A stretch of DNA of 64,000 nucleotides from Simmondsia chinensis (taxonomy: Eukaryota; Streptophyta; Magnoliopsida; Caryophyllales; Simmondsiaceae). The notes under the pieces were generated by a model, which ran no database searches, was not told the origin of the DNA, and saw nothing but the letters and a program-made list of their open reading frames with translations. Positions 22,537-34,797 of this stretch are shown piece after piece. Location of the stretch: the NCBI GenBank assembly GCA_018398585.1, contig JAGTTD010000007.1:12826320-12890319 (forward strand), read 5' to 3'. The translations under genes were made by a program, and so were the position numbers. Each line of letters opens with the position of its first letter. The first letter of the stretch is position 1.

Positions 22537-24944
22537 GAGCATCTAATTATGCTCATAATAGGCATGGGGTTAATATCAAGCATAATAAAATGCCATAAAT
22601 AGAATCATGTATGAGAGAAATTGCGAATTTTGTTAAAGGAAAAAATACCTCATTATTGCTATTAAAAGAGTTCAATAACGAGAAAGTTTATTCATCAAAA
22701 TTTTAAATTTTAAACTAGGATGAATTTCAATTTAAATTAGGGGATGTATAATTCTAAATAATCTAATGAGGTTAGACATTCAAGCTTGTCGATTGATTTA
22801 GATATATGCTATCGCTAATGAATATCTAATAGGATTTAGATTTTTGGTTATTTAAAAATATCATAATCTAATGAGATTAAGGTATAAAAATTTATTTATT
22901 TTAAAAAAAGGGAAAAAACTCTATGAACTATCCGCGCTTATCGCATGGTGGCCAATCACGGAGATTCGCATTTGTCGCTTGAGGCCAATCAGAGAGCGTA
23001 ATTTGTCACACGCTGCTGCATATGTTGGACCTCTACCGCTCACCTTTTCAAAGTAAAGTGATGATGCTTTTGGTGAATCTGATTTCAGTTTGCAATTAAT
23101 ACGTTGGTTCAACTTATGCTCAAATTGGGGAGACTTTTATATTTTTTGTTGTTTTTCTGTATATATAGTTGACAAGAAAAGAAAAAGAATATTGACCTAA
23201 TTCAAGTGGCAGTTACAGTGGCGAAGTAAGGCCTGTAGACATCTTTCCTGGTCTACTTAAAAGTCAGGAATTGGGGTGGAAAAAAACTCAAGAGCTCAAC
23301 ATTCCACTTACAAGACCGAGTCAATTAGATTTTTAGTCATCTCACCCTTGACTTGTAATAACTTGGATGAGTTAGAGTCTAACAAGATTTAGATGTAGCA
23401 AATTGTATCTGGGTTATTAGATAAGGACCAACGCAATCAAGGTCAAGCCATGGCCATCAAAGCCCTGAAATAATAATGCAAACCTAAGTTCATCTGACTT
23501 ATTAAGCAGTGACACTAGTATTAAGACCAACACAATCAATGTCAAGCCTTGGCTGTCAAAGCCTTAAACCAACGCGTACATTCTTAACTTGACGATTGTG
23601 TGAATAGATTAGAATAAATAGTTCATACCTAAAACTTGAGGAACTTTATTACTCTGAAAAATGCAAGTGTAGCAAAGATCTATGTACACTAAAATAGACT
23701 GAGTTACGCTACTCTTAGGTAAAAAGCGCAAGGGTGCTTTTAAGAAACTTGAAGAAGTTTATATGATTGGTGTTGGACACTTTATAATTACAATAATGTT
23801 GCTTATTTATAGAAAATGAAAATAACTGTTGCATCCTAATTCTTCGGCATTTCCACTCCACGTCTGCCTCAAAGCTTTTTTGGCACGTTGAATGGGTAGT
23901 GAACGCACCCAGAATTTGTGTGCTCTAGTGCCTTTATGGATGCTGCACGTCTGAAATTCTTGCTATAGTTCTTTTTAGATGCCCCACGTTCTATTGGATA
24001 GACTTGAGACCACGTATCAGGAATTGCCCTCTAAGTAACTACCTTGAGCTCTAGAACAGCCTGTCTTGCAGCCTTCTGGAAAGTCCCTTGAGCTTGAGCT
24101 CCTTTTACTCTTTTAACCACCTCAAGTGGCTGATACCCTTAGAAGGGTTTTAACTCTTTCAGCAACAGGCTCAAGACACCATTATCTTAACCACCAAGCA
24201 TCCTATATCCCTCTAGGATGGCCTCACTTGCTAAGCACATGACACTTCGCTCTTAAACGGCGTCGTCCCAACTTCCTCGAGTTAGGGGTATAAACAGCCT
24301 CCTAATTGTTTATCTACGTCTACACTTAGTGGCCAAGAGTAATGTGGCACGTGTCACGTATAAATAGATACTAAGTTGCGTGTTTTCATGGGGCTACAAT
24401 GTTGTTTTATTTTTCTATTTTAATCTTATTTGTTTTCAATAAATAAATAATTTATTAGAATGTGATTCTAAAAATAATTATATGATAATTATTTCTAAAT
24501 GTGTTTAGAAAATTTTTTAATTATTCCATCCTTTTAGGCCTTAAGTAATGTTATTCAAATAGTTTGATATCATGTTACTTATTGAATTTTTATTCACATG
24601 TTCAGTAATATTTAAATAAGTTAAATATTATGTGTGATATGAATAAAATTAGATGCCATTTAAATAAAGAAGTTTATGAAATATTTGATTTTATTAAGTG
24701 GGAGAATTTTTCAATTAGATTTAATAAGATCAAAAAATTCAATAGCTGAATTATTTATTGAACATTTTATCATCAAATATCTAGTAAGATTAAGTTTGTG
24801 TAGGTTGGATAATTAAAGGAACCAAATATGATTAGCATATTATTGAATTGTTAAATAAAATTTAGAATATGATTCTAATAATAATTATGAGATAATCAAC
24901 CGTAAAAGAAAGTTCCACCAGTTAAAATTTCAAGAGGGAACGAG
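22537..24944. other. Internal or flanking retroelement debris, no gene recognised
   Basis: AT-rich sequence follows the primer site with no conserved Gag block I can identify. Around 24345-24366 is a G-box-like GGCACGTGTCACG next to TATAAATAGA, which resembles an LTR promoter, but no LTR ends were located. 24420-24900 is low-complexity AT-rich sequence. Confidence 0.4.
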
Positions 24945-25330
24945 GTTCAAGAGTTGAATCCTCATGGCCTATATTGGGGGTCTGATAGTGTAGTGGTTAG
25001 GCGCTACTCTTCACAGAGGGCGTTTGTTTACAGAATGCATGGTTAACTTCTTTAGGATAGGTAGAGGTACAAGAAAACAGATACGAGCACGCTGCCCTGG
25101 AATATCTTGTCTACTTGTACTAATATCTAGTCAATGGTATACACTTGACTAGAATAGTATGTTAGTCTCCTAGGGAGCATTGTGATATAGCCTTAAAGGC
25201 CAAGGTAGAAATGGTGAGTTAAATATATTTAGGAAACATATTAATTGAAAATAGTTCTCGCCTCACTAATAACTCAGTATGACCCCACTGCAACGGACTA
25301 ACTGGTAGATTGGTTAGGTTATCATTGCAC
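24945..25330 (+). repeat. Unclassified dispersed repeat, copy 1
   Basis: Contains GGTTAGGCGCTACTCTTCAC, then CGAGCACGCTGCC, CACTTGACTAG and a block of about 150 bases ending ACTAACTGGTAGATTGGTTAG. A second copy follows at 25405, split by a solo LTR, and part of a third lies inverted at 31196-31390. It is probably retrotransposon-derived (a GTGGGAGC stretch precedes copies 2 and 3), but I cannot name the family. Confidence 0.6.
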
Positions 25331-25632
25331 ACACAAAGAATGGTTAGTTGGATTCCCTACTTTGCTAGTTTGCTAAGATTTTATTAAGAGGTTCACTAGA
25401 TTCAAAGCATAAAGTGGGAGCGAGCTCCTCTAAATGAATGCTCACAGCCTCCGTTACCAGTTTAGCAGCGTAGCAGGTGGACACCACTCCTCAAGGAGGG
25501 TGTTCATTTGTAGAGGCAAGGTTAGACCTCTTAGAGATAGATTGAAGTGCAGCAGAATGGGTATGACCACGCTGCCGTGGAGTACTATGTGCACTTGTAT
25601 GGATGTTTAGGTAGCAGTACACACTTGACTAG

Positions 25633-27026
25633 TGATGTGATTTTAAAGTGTGTTTTAAAACCGTGTACTTGCAAGTGTATGAGATCGTCATAGCTAAATC
25701 GGGTATATAGGTCATATCCACAGGGAATCGGATTTAGTTATTAATGAGCAATTTAAAATTGTTTTTTTTTTTTTTGGTTGGTTTGAGTGATTTGTTAATT
25801 AAATAGTAAAACTAAATACAAATTACAGGTATTAATTCAATTGAGGCTAGTTTAGGGAATAAATTTAGGATAGTTTTACTCGTATCCCATCATTATATTA
25901 CACTATGACAATGATTTAGGAGGCTTAGGCTTCAAGCACTAAGCCTAGGTTAATATTTAAACTAAGACTTAGGGTAATGAACTAGTCCAAAGGCATAACC
26001 TATCATATCACTCTGCGTGTTGCATAGGTTATCTCATTAGCACTACTTAATTCCTTTCTTGCTCCTAACTCAATATTAAACTGGAATCAACACTTAAGTT
26101 AGGAGTTAAGGTAATGAACTAGTCGAAGGCATCCCTAGGTGTAGCATGGATTATCTCAATAGCAAAACAAATTCCTTTTTCACTCCTAATTAAATATTAA
26201 TTTGAATAAAAAATTGTGTTTAGGGTTGGATACAACCGCAACCCTAATCACGCGTGAAAACCAATTATGTTATGGTTTAGGCTACAAGCTCGTAAACTAA
26301 TACTAATAATTTGGAGTCTTTAACATGGCTACAAACTCACACAAAGAAAACCAAACAATAATTATAAATTCCCCACATGGGTGCTTGCATAACATAACAA
26401 AACCATTGTTTACAATAAAATATAAATCTGGGACACGGATGACTATATATCCTTCATCCCTAAAGTAAAAGTGTACTCCTCTATGGGCATTCTAAACATC
26501 TTGAAATCTAATAAAGATATCAATAATGATGAAAACTAAGGACTTGAAGACTCCCCCAATCGATGTTGACGTTAGTCCTTGCTTTGATTCCCCCAACACT
26601 CCGACCACCCGCGCTTCGGCGTTTAAGAACCCCTTGGCTTTTGTAGTGGCTTCGGGAAAGAGAGGAGGAAGAGAGGCGTGGCTAAATATCCCTAAAACAA
26701 CTAGATATTTGATATTTAAATCCAGGGTACGACGTGCGCAGTATCCTCCTTGTGTCCCCCTTATATATATATATATTACCTATCCCCGAGACCTATTTGA
26801 GTTACTGAATTACAACCCGATTGGTCCTTTTTTTCCAACACGTGGCTGGGTTTCTCAAAGTAGTCTTCAATTATGCCTCAACGACGCTTAATTCTATACT
26901 TTTCAACCTTTGTTTGCTTCGATGCACTCTAAGCTAAAATGTACCTAGATTACCATAAAACACACATGTAAAAGGTGAACATGTTATAGGAATGAAAAAT
27001 AAGATATGTAAATATGAAGTACATCA
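25633..27026. mobile_element. Solo LTR with ACTAG target duplication
   Basis: Starts TGATGTGATT, ends GTACATCA, and is flanked by ACTAG at 25628-25632 and 27027-27031. Because it interrupts one copy of a duplicated sequence, the empty site can be read from the sister copy, which confirms both ends. It belongs to the same family as 8925-10149 (shared GTGTACTTGCAAGTGTATGA-like and TCATATCCACAGGGAATC segments). No internal coding domain is present. Confidence 0.9.
26526..26891 (+). other. 121-codon open frame within the solo LTR, probably not a gene
   Basis: An open frame begins MMKTKDLKTPPIDVDVSP. It lies entirely inside the solo LTR, the homologous part of the copy at 8925 is not open, and it reads through a TATATA tract (YIYITY). 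I regard it as chance. Confidence 0.6.
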
Positions 27027-28612
27027 ACTAGGATGTCCCCTAGGAGCTCTATCGTATGACCTTAGTGGATGAAGGAAGTGTGGCGTGTTAGTTATATTTA
27101 GTGAGAACTTACAAGAAAACATATTTATTAGAAACTTTTCTCACCCTACTGATATCTTGATTCGACCCCACCACTGGGGAATGTTGGTTAGTTTGGTTGG
27201 GTCCCCACGGCATATGCGTAAGTGTCGGATTGTGAACTTCATACTTTGATTGTTTGCTAAAAGTAAGAAAAATAATCATGTATGTTAGATGGTTTGTTTA
27301 CAATTTCAAATTCAAACTATTTGTTTTATTTTGTATTGCAATCAATACTGATAGATGTTATTTTCCTATTTCGTTTTGCTCACTAAAATATAATATGTCT
27401 TAGTACGTGTGGAGCACTAGTAGATGTTCAATGTTTTCTAGTTTGCTATTAAAATGTGTACTAAGTTGAAAGAACGTTTAGAATATTAGACTAGACTAAT
27501 AAGTTGGTCGGTTGCAAAATTCGAGCTTAGGGTGTTGAATTTATTCTAGTATTAGATACTTGAAAAGTCAACTATAGAAGTAATGATCAGACATTTGAAA
27601 CAAATGTTTGATGAGTGGAATAGGTAGCATTAGAATAGCTTATGGGAAAGATGATAGACACTCGATTGTGTTAAGAAAGTTCAATTCAAGAGCGTATCAT
27701 ATGATGATGGCTTATTTAATTGAATCGAAAATCTTGATGCAAATTTTGATAGCCAATCTCAGCAAGACATGATCCTAACTTGCGTATCAAGGTCATTTAA
27801 TCAATTTAGGCTGGATACATCAAATAATATAGACCAATCATTGTCTGATTTGATGACGTTATCGATTGAGAGAAAGGAGTCATGAGAACTAAGAGAAGAG
27901 TCCACTTGGTGTAAGTATCTATCTCTAGCAATCAAGAACCTCTAAAGGTAAAATAAAACATAAATCAAAATAAGTCTCTCCCTTTTACAAAGGCTCTGTA
28001 TATTAGTATTTAAAAGAAATTGCTTAGGTATTTAGCTACTGTTGTTTCCAGTAGGGGCACAAAGAGATTGTAGTTTATATTTTAATGTACCAATCTCTTT
28101 TAAAATTTGATTTCTACTTACTATTTGTTATACAATAGTTGTTCAGTTATTTTTCTGGAAAATTAAACTGATATTTAAGTAAACAAAGTGTTTATTTAAT
28201 AGGTATATTGGTAGATAGTTAACGAATTTTAATCAAAACCATATTAATGGAAATTTATTCATCTAATACAAGCTAGACAGTGTAACCATATAAAAGAAGA
28301 ATTTCCTGAAACCCATACAACTTTTAAGTGGCACTTGATCTTAGGGCACATTAATCTAATATTATTCAAAGAGTAGCTGAAGATGGTCTTATAGGATTAT
28401 AAAGTTCTAAAATGTTAACCAGTATGTGAATCACGCTACAGTAAACTGTGACTAAAAGAGCCTTTAATAGTAAAGGCAATTGAGGCCCTAAGTTGCTAGA
28501 ACTTGTTCATAAAATTTTATCGACTGATGATTGTTCAAGTGAGTGGAAGCTATGAGTAGTTCATAAAAGTTTATGAATAATTACTCGATAAGTTGATATA
28601 TATATATAACCA

Positions 28613-28633
28613 CCCCCCCCCCCCCCCCCCCCC
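28613..28633 (+). repeat. Run of 21 C
   Basis: A homopolymer of 21 C follows a short TATATATA tract and precedes a CT-rich stretch. The exact length may be uncertain in the assembly. Confidence 0.9.
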
Positions 28634-29715
28634 TCTCCCTCTTCTTCACCAGGAAGACTAAGGTCTTGAATCTTTTGAAAAGTTCAAAGAATTAGAGACT
28701 AGAGTTGAGATCAGCTTGGTAATTATAGCGAGTCACTTTGATTAGATCGAAGTGGTGGATTTTAGGAGAATTCTTATTTTTCTTACTGTAAAGTGTTGTA
28801 GAAAAGATCAATAATGTGTTATTGAATATGATAATATTCATATGATGAATTGTGTTTGCATATCAAAACATTTGTTATGTAAGAGGTTTTGTTATTAACC
28901 ATGTAAGTTCAATAGTTAGCTTGAGTTAGATAAAATAACAATATGAGATATTGTATCTTAGCAGTATGATACAACTAAGTATTTGACTAATGTATTTGAT
29001 ACATCCTCAACTAATGTTAACATTACACTTGGTACATAAGAGCCTTGGTGTAGTGGGAGGGTTGTTAGGACACCTAACAAAAACATGTCATCATTTCGTA
29101 GTGACTGGATACGGTATTGTTATGATTTTTTAGGCTACAATGAAGCTCCTAAAAACAATGATGCGGACCAATAGGTTAGGGCAATGAAATTTAAGTTAGA
29201 GTAAATGTATTCTGACTAAGTCTAGGAACTTGTAGAGGCACTGAAAGACATTATGTGCACTATATTGGATCTGAATGGATCTATAAGAATAAAGAGTTGA
29301 CTGGACTAGAAGGTTGAGATCTTGAAGGCTAGAGTGATGGAAATGGGTTAATACCATGTAGGAAGGAATTGTCTTTGATGAGATCTTCTAGCTAGATGCT
29401 ATGCTTAAGTCTATGAGGATGCTCTTATCCGTTGTCTCTCATTGTGATGAGATATGGAGAATGGAAGTCGAGATAATGTTTTCTGAATGGTCATCCTGAG
29501 AAAGTTATTTATTTGATACAATCAGACAAGTTTTGCTCCAAGAATCAAGAGCATTTAGTATGCCATACGAAGAAATCTAGTTGTAGACATAAATAAGCAT
29601 CTTGTTCATTGAATACTGGATTCGATGACATCTATCAGATCATATGGATTTGAATCAATGGTTAGTGAATCATGAGTGTAGGAGTGACATGACTAGAAAG
29701 TAGTGACTTTCTAAT

Positions 29716-29747
<32 letters not shown>

Positions 29748-29748
29748 T

Positions 29749-29817
<69 letters not shown>
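29716..29817 (+). repeat. (GT)n-(AT)n microsatellite
   Basis: About 12 GT repeats run into about 38 AT repeats, interrupted once by GTATAC. A 60-codon open frame across it (poly Ile-Tyr) is an artefact of the repeat. Confidence 0.95.
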
Positions 29818-29818
<1 letters not shown>

Positions 29819-30292
29819 CATTCTACTCATTAAAAATGGTGTAGAATTGTTATTAGCTGTTAAAATTCGATTGTCCAATTATTTCAAAATTAAATAACCA
29901 AGATAAGCACATTATGTTATTAGGTTCAAGCTTTAGCAAGGTTCAAAGAAAGGATGTTGTGTTTGTCATAGGTGGTTTGTTTTAAAAAGAATTTTATACA
30001 TTTCACATCAAAAATTTATGTTTACCCTAAGAGTGGGAGTCATTAGATGGTGTAGTGTAAACTGGTCTTGTATTTCTTGCTTCATTATAGAAGTCGGGTA
30101 CTTGACATCTATGAAGCTGTTAAGTAGATTAGTTGACTTAGAAGGTTTCTTACAGCTGAAAGCTTGTGAGCAAAAGAGTGAGACAGTAAGAGATCGATAT
30201 TGAAAATATTTATAGTCAGTGAGTAGACAGATCCCTAGGCGGTAGTTTTACATTGCAAGGCTGATTTGGTTTAGGGCAAGCGGGAGATTGTT

Positions 30293-31195
30293 GGAATCGG
30301 TGTCCTGAAAAACACAATTATTTTATTTTAAATATTAATTAAACAAAATTTAATTATTTATTAATTGTCAAATTATGTTTTATGAGTCAAATATACGTGA
30401 GGTTGTTTTCTAAAACTTTTCATGAGATCGACATAGTCCATGATAACATATTGAGTTTGGTTTAAGTGGTCAATGAAATTGAGCCACATATTAAATCAAA
30501 TTTGTGATATGTTGTTAAAACATGTTCGTAGTGGGTGATAAGTTTGGAAAACTTGTCTGATAAGACTGTAATATGATACATTAGATGACCTGTCTTGGTC
30601 ATGTGGATAGGGATCCAAAAGTGTTATATTGGTATTATCTATAAGATTGGAACATTAAGCTGAACCACTTGAATTATTCATTTCTTAATTGCTATTAGAA
30701 ATAACTAATTCCATCCATTTAAATGATAACTCTAAATCTTGAGGTTGTCTTGGACTCGTGCATGTAGTGTGTGTCACTTTGAAGTGCCAAAAAAATGAGG
30801 CCTCATTTAGAGGGCCAACATACTTTATACGTTGGGTGATAACATTAGGTAAAGCGGGAACAAAATTTTCAATCTGGAATCTATAGTCTCTTACAAAATA
30901 CATATATCCTTTAGTTGATTCGCAAGTGTTGGAATAAATACAAAAAATTTAGCCAAAGTGTTCTAGGTGTTTGACATTTGGAATTAATACAATAAATATA
31001 TTACTATATCAATGAATTATTCGAGGAAATAAAGGAAAAGTTGTAATAAAAATATTGATAGTAGTTAAAGTATTTTTTTTCATAGATATCTAATAGAAGG
31101 GTTAATTACTGTTATAAAAGTTATTTGGGAATAATTGAATAATTATATTTATTTTCAGAGTTCAGAAATGTTTATTATTGCATTTAAATATTGCT
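30293..31195 (+). repeat. Truncated LTR, same family as 19721-22523
   Basis: Starts TGTTGGAATCGG right after a polypurine tract, so it is a 3' LTR. It aligns with the first 900 bases of the LTR at 19721 (shared TTTTATGAGTCAAATATA, GGTTTAAGTGG.CAATGA, AAAAGTGTTATATTGGTATT, TATAGTCTCTTAC). It stops aligning near 31195, where an inverted copy of the unclassified repeat begins, so its promoter half is missing. Confidence 0.75.
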
Positions 31196-31390
31196 CCAGG
31201 AAATACTCCACGAAAATGTGGCCGCACTCGCTTCTCTGTACTTTAGTCTATCTTTTCAGAAGTCTAATGTTGTATTCCATAAACTGACACCGTCCTCAGG
31301 GAGTAATGCCGATCTACTATACGGTCAAACTGGTAAAGGAGACTGTGAGGACTTAACCATTGAACTTCGCTCCCACTTGAATTTTATAAA
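31196..31390 (-). repeat. Unclassified dispersed repeat, copy 3 (inverted, partial)
   Basis: Read on the minus strand, CAAGTGGGAGCGAAG, CCTCACAGTCTCCTTTACCAG and ACTCCCTGAGGACGGTGT match 25405-25510 (GTGGGAGCGAGCTCC, CTCACAGCCTCCGTTACCAG, CACTCCTCAAGGAGGGTGT). An open frame of 68 codons on the plus strand here is therefore not a gene. Confidence 0.6.
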
Positions 31391-31853
31391 CTACTAATGG
31401 TTTTTTTAATATAAAGTGAATTTATAGACCAATTATCATATAATCAATATTAGATTCACATTTAAAAATTTTTTTTTAGTGCCACATCAACTGCTAACGT
31501 CAGTGTTAGGGAAATTTTTTTTTTAATATATATATTGATTCTAATCTTGTTAGTTTAATAATTTTGTTTTATCTGGCATCCAATCTTATCGAATATGTAA
31601 AATCAATTCATATATTTCTAAAATGCATTTTTGAAAATGAAATTTTTGGATTTGAATTAACTTCTTATTTCAATTTGCAATTTCAATGAATTTAAAACAA
31701 GCATAATCATTATTAAACACCTTGCAATAACTCTTTTAGTTTTCCCTTTTTCTTTCAATAAAATATTTTTTTTATTCATTTGCAGATCTATTTATTTCCC
31801 TTTAATATGGAAATTATTCATCTCATATGTATTATGAAGGTAATCAGAGGCTG
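31391..31853. other. AT-rich retroelement interior, no gene
   Basis: Very AT-rich sequence adjoining the minus-strand primer site at 31854. It is probably the 5' untranslated leader of the minus-strand element. No conserved protein block was seen. Confidence 0.4.
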
Positions 31854-31865
31854 GCTCTGATACTA
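31854..31865 (-). promoter_or_regulatory. Primer binding site of the minus-strand LTR element
   Basis: On the minus strand TAGTATCAGAGC, 11 of 12 matching the tRNA-Met complement, two bases beyond the LTR end at 31868. Confidence 0.75.
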
Positions 31866-31867
31866 AT

Positions 31868-33753
31868 TGTTGGGGCGTATATTAAAAATATTCCCTAAAT
31901 TAATCAAAACTAACATAGCGGAATGATTTAAAATTCATAATTTTAAACCTACATGCCTCTACTCTGATACATTCATAATAATAGCATGGAAATAACTGAC
32001 ATATACTGTAAATAAATAAAAAAGCAAAAAAATAAAAGAAAAAGCAAAAAGAAAGAAAAATACCTAAATGTAGACCGCAGTATCGCTCCTAAAAATCACT
32101 GAGACTGCAAGACCTTCTACACAATATTCTCTGAACACCTGAATTGTGGGGTTCAAAAAATATTGCACTGAACAGAAAAAAAATTTCAAAGGAAACTCTT
32201 CCTCTTTTAATTTTGTGAAAGTCAATACTCTCAGAAAACTATTAATGTTTAATGATTCTAAACCTTAATTTCACGTCCCCTATTTATAATAGGTTATTGG
32301 ATGGAGAAATACTAAAAAATTCAACATGGGATGCAAAAAAACCGAAGCAAAAATGACGTCATTTGACCCATAAATCAATTTCGTTCAGCCAGCTCATATG
32401 TGCCACGTGGTGCGTTGTGATTGGTCTACACCCGAAGGCGTGGATCGCTGTTTAGGACGGGCCCAGTGCTACACATGTCGTGCTTTGATTGGTCGATCCA
32501 CAGGCGGCCGGATCATGACTTCCTTGTAACGGTGTTACACGTGTCATGCCGTGATTGGTTGGGCTTGTTGCGCAGATTTCCAACATGCTTTTTCGTTTTC
32601 TTTTTTGTTTGTTTGTTTCCCACATGTATAAATTTATCTAATGAATTTTATTTTAGCAAAATAATTTTATTCATCTCATGAATATTGTTTAACTAATTCA
32701 TCTCATGAATTCTTTTAACATTTTTCTAATTTTGTAAACTTTGAGGCTTATGCAGGAACCTGAGAAACAATTTAATTCTAACTCCAATGGGACAATACTA
32801 ATTATCATCTCATGATAATATTTGATTACCATTTAATAGGATTTAATTCCACTAAATGAGTTCTAATACACTCTAGAATTGAACTTATTTAATCGATAAT
32901 TTTCAAATAGGCTATTTTGATAACAACAACTCATCTATTACATATCCATGGGATAATAATTATAACTACTATCATTAATTTTTTTACGGCCTTTTCATTA
33001 GTTCCCGACTTGCCCTTCTTCAAATAATTCATTGAAACATGAACAAATTCATAGTATAAATTCCAAAAGTCAAACACTTGGAAAACTTTAGCAAAAGTTT
33101 CTGAATCAATTCAAACACTTGCGAATCAACTAAGGGAACATATGTATTTCATAAGAGACTATAGACTCCATATTGAACACCTAATCCCTACCACACTTCA
33201 TACCATTACTCAATGTATGTAAAACTTCGGTCACATCTAGAGACCTAACGTTTAGTACACCAAGATAACTAACACTCCATGTACAGGTCCAGTATAACCT
33301 CAGGATATTGTTCATACTGTACATTATGAATCAAGCATTTTCGATAGTAGTCTAGATACAAGTACTTCACTTGGTCCAATTCACTGTATCAATCTCATTG
33401 CAAACACCAATACAACACCTTTGGATCACCATCCACATGACTAAGACAGATCATCTAAAGTATCACATTATAGCCTTAGCAGATAAGTAGTTCAAACTTG
33501 TCATCAACTATGAATCTTCAAACAATATGTCATTCCATTTGTCTTAAGTCTATTTGTGGTATAATCCCATTATCCACTTAAAGCAAACATTAAAACATTA
33601 GTCGAGGACTACACCCTTCTCTTAGATGTTATTTAAAAGAAAATAACATGCATAAGAACTCACAGATACAATTATGAAAATAAAAATAACTAATTTTATT
33701 CTCTAACATAAAATATTTACAAAAATTGGATTTTTAGGATACTATTCCTAACA
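31868..33753 (-). mobile_element. 5' LTR of a minus-strand element, same family
   Basis: Read on the minus strand it starts TGTTAGGAATAGTATCC at 33753 and ends at 31868 beside the primer site. It aligns along its length with the LTRs at 19721 and 30293 (for example GTCTTAGTCATGTGGAT, GAGTCTATAGTCTCTTA, GTGTTTGAC.TTTGGAATT.ATAC). ATTATAAATAGGGG near 32280-32290 (minus) corresponds to the TATA box of the 19721 LTR but occurs once. Only a short interior survives next to it. Confidence 0.75.
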
Positions 33754-33919
33754 CCAAATGGCTTCACCAAATTGAATTTCTACCAAGTTAGTCACTGATG
33801 TGAGGGGTAACAATCAAATTTCATTTGTGGTAATGCAAGAATCATCAATGTAGAGACATGGACTAGTAATTAAAGAGTACATAGTTAGGAGGGCGAAAAG
33901 TACGATCTTGAATGTTGTA
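33754..33919. other. Short spacer
   Basis: Between the LTR and the first recognisable MULE block; nothing identified. It may be the N-terminal part of the transposase relic. Confidence 0.35.
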
Positions 33920-34797
33920 GAGGGGAGGCATGATCCATAATTCCAGAACGTAGGCAAGTACACAGAGATGATTAAGCGCACAAAGTAAGGGCGTGTTTGT
34001 GTTATCCAATTGACGAACCGGGTGGGAGATAGGGCCATCTTCCCAAAGGTTTTCATTAGCTTCATTGCGACGAAGGAGCGATGCTTACATGGATGCAAGC
34101 CACACATTGGCATGGATGGATGCCATTGGAAAGAGTCATATAAATGTGCTTTGTCGATTGCAATGGCATTAGATACAAATAACGGGTCATTCTCATTAGC
34201 GTATGCAATTGTGCCTTATGAAAAAAAAGAGGTACAATTGGTTACCTTTGCAATTGAATATATTATAGAGACATTGTGTTTAACTTATACTAATGTTGCA
34301 AGGTGTCATTAAAGCAATGGATGAGGCTATTCCAACCTCCAATTTTAAAAGGAGTTTTAAGTGAAAATATTTAAGAGCATTGTTGGAGGTCTTGTTGTAG
34401 TATCAAGAAGCAGATGCCCATGTTGAATGCATCTTCAATAAAACAATGGAGAGGATGGAGAATAAAAATCAAAGAGCTTACAATTGGTCGATGAGCAACC
34501 CTTGGAACATTGGCTAGACAAAAATTTGACTGGAGATGTAAATGTGAAGACAATACTATAAACTTTGTTGAGATTTTTAACAAAAACATTGATCCATTTA
34601 GGGACAAACCAATTCAGGTATATTTAAATCCTCTACCACTTGCCACTTCTATTGACTTTGTTAATTGTCACACCTTTGAAATACAACCACAGGTCTTGTT
34701 GGATGAGCTTAGGAGGTTGGTGTTAAAGAAGAGAGTAAGACGAGGGAGAAGGCCATGTCATGGCAAATGTCACAGGTATTTTATTTGCTACCTATGA
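33920..34797 (+). pseudogene. MULE (MuDR-type) transposase relic
   Basis: Plus-strand frames show the middle of a plant Mutator-like transposase. VIQLTNRVGDRAIFPKVFIS leads into LHGCKPHIGMDGCHWK, matching the conserved GCRP.IGLDGCFLKG block that holds the first catalytic Asp. MALDTNNGSFSLAYAIV (usually VGIDANN.MFPIAYA.V) follows. The segment from 34290 has frame changes, then 34510-34797 reads FDWRCKCEDNTINFV and ends LKKRVRRGRRPCHGKCHR, the basic region before the C-terminal zinc knuckle. The second Asp and the Glu of the DDE triad are not clearly visible and the N-terminal FAR1/MuDR domain is missing. It lies about 1.7 kb left of the Ulp1 repeat system but no terminal inverted repeats link them. 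Confidence 0.75.

Larger units (their letters stand above)
25405..27230 (+). repeat. Unclassified dispersed repeat, copy 2, split by a solo LTR
   Basis: 25405-25632 matches the first part of copy 1 (CACTCCTCAAGGAGGG, CCACGCTGCCGTGGAGTACT, CACTTGACTAG). The continuation resumes at 27032 with GATGTCCCCTAGGAGC, against GTTAGTCTCCTAGGGAGC in copy 1, and runs to about 27230 (GACCCCACCACTGGGGAATG). The interruption falls exactly at the ACTAG target duplication. Confidence 0.7.
27270..30292 (+). mobile_element. Ty1/copia gag-pol relic upstream of the LTR at 30293
   Basis: Degenerate copia blocks on the plus strand: Gag near 27640-27900 (AYHMMMAYLIE; a stretch like SRSFNQFRLDTSNNIDQSL), and a pre-integrase-like block near 28330-28500 (LDLRAH..NIIQRVAEDGL, KLLELVHKIL). 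The end has a polypurine-like GCAAGCGGGAGATTG at 30277-30291, directly before the LTR. Protease, most of integrase, and RT are not recognisable. It may be the body of the element whose 5' LTR is at 19721, but the two LTRs are only about 80-85% alike by eye, so they could be different insertions. Confidence 0.55.

Noticed and set aside
24950..25010. tRNA-like AGTGTAGTGGTTAGGC resembling a tRNA A-box, with GTTGAATCC nearby.
   Set aside because: The B-box-like element lies upstream, not downstream, of the A-box-like one, and no cloverleaf can be drawn. It belongs to the unclassified repeat.
33814..34113. 99-codon open frame on the minus strand.
   Set aside because: It lies opposite the recognisable MULE transposase blocks and has no homology of its own.
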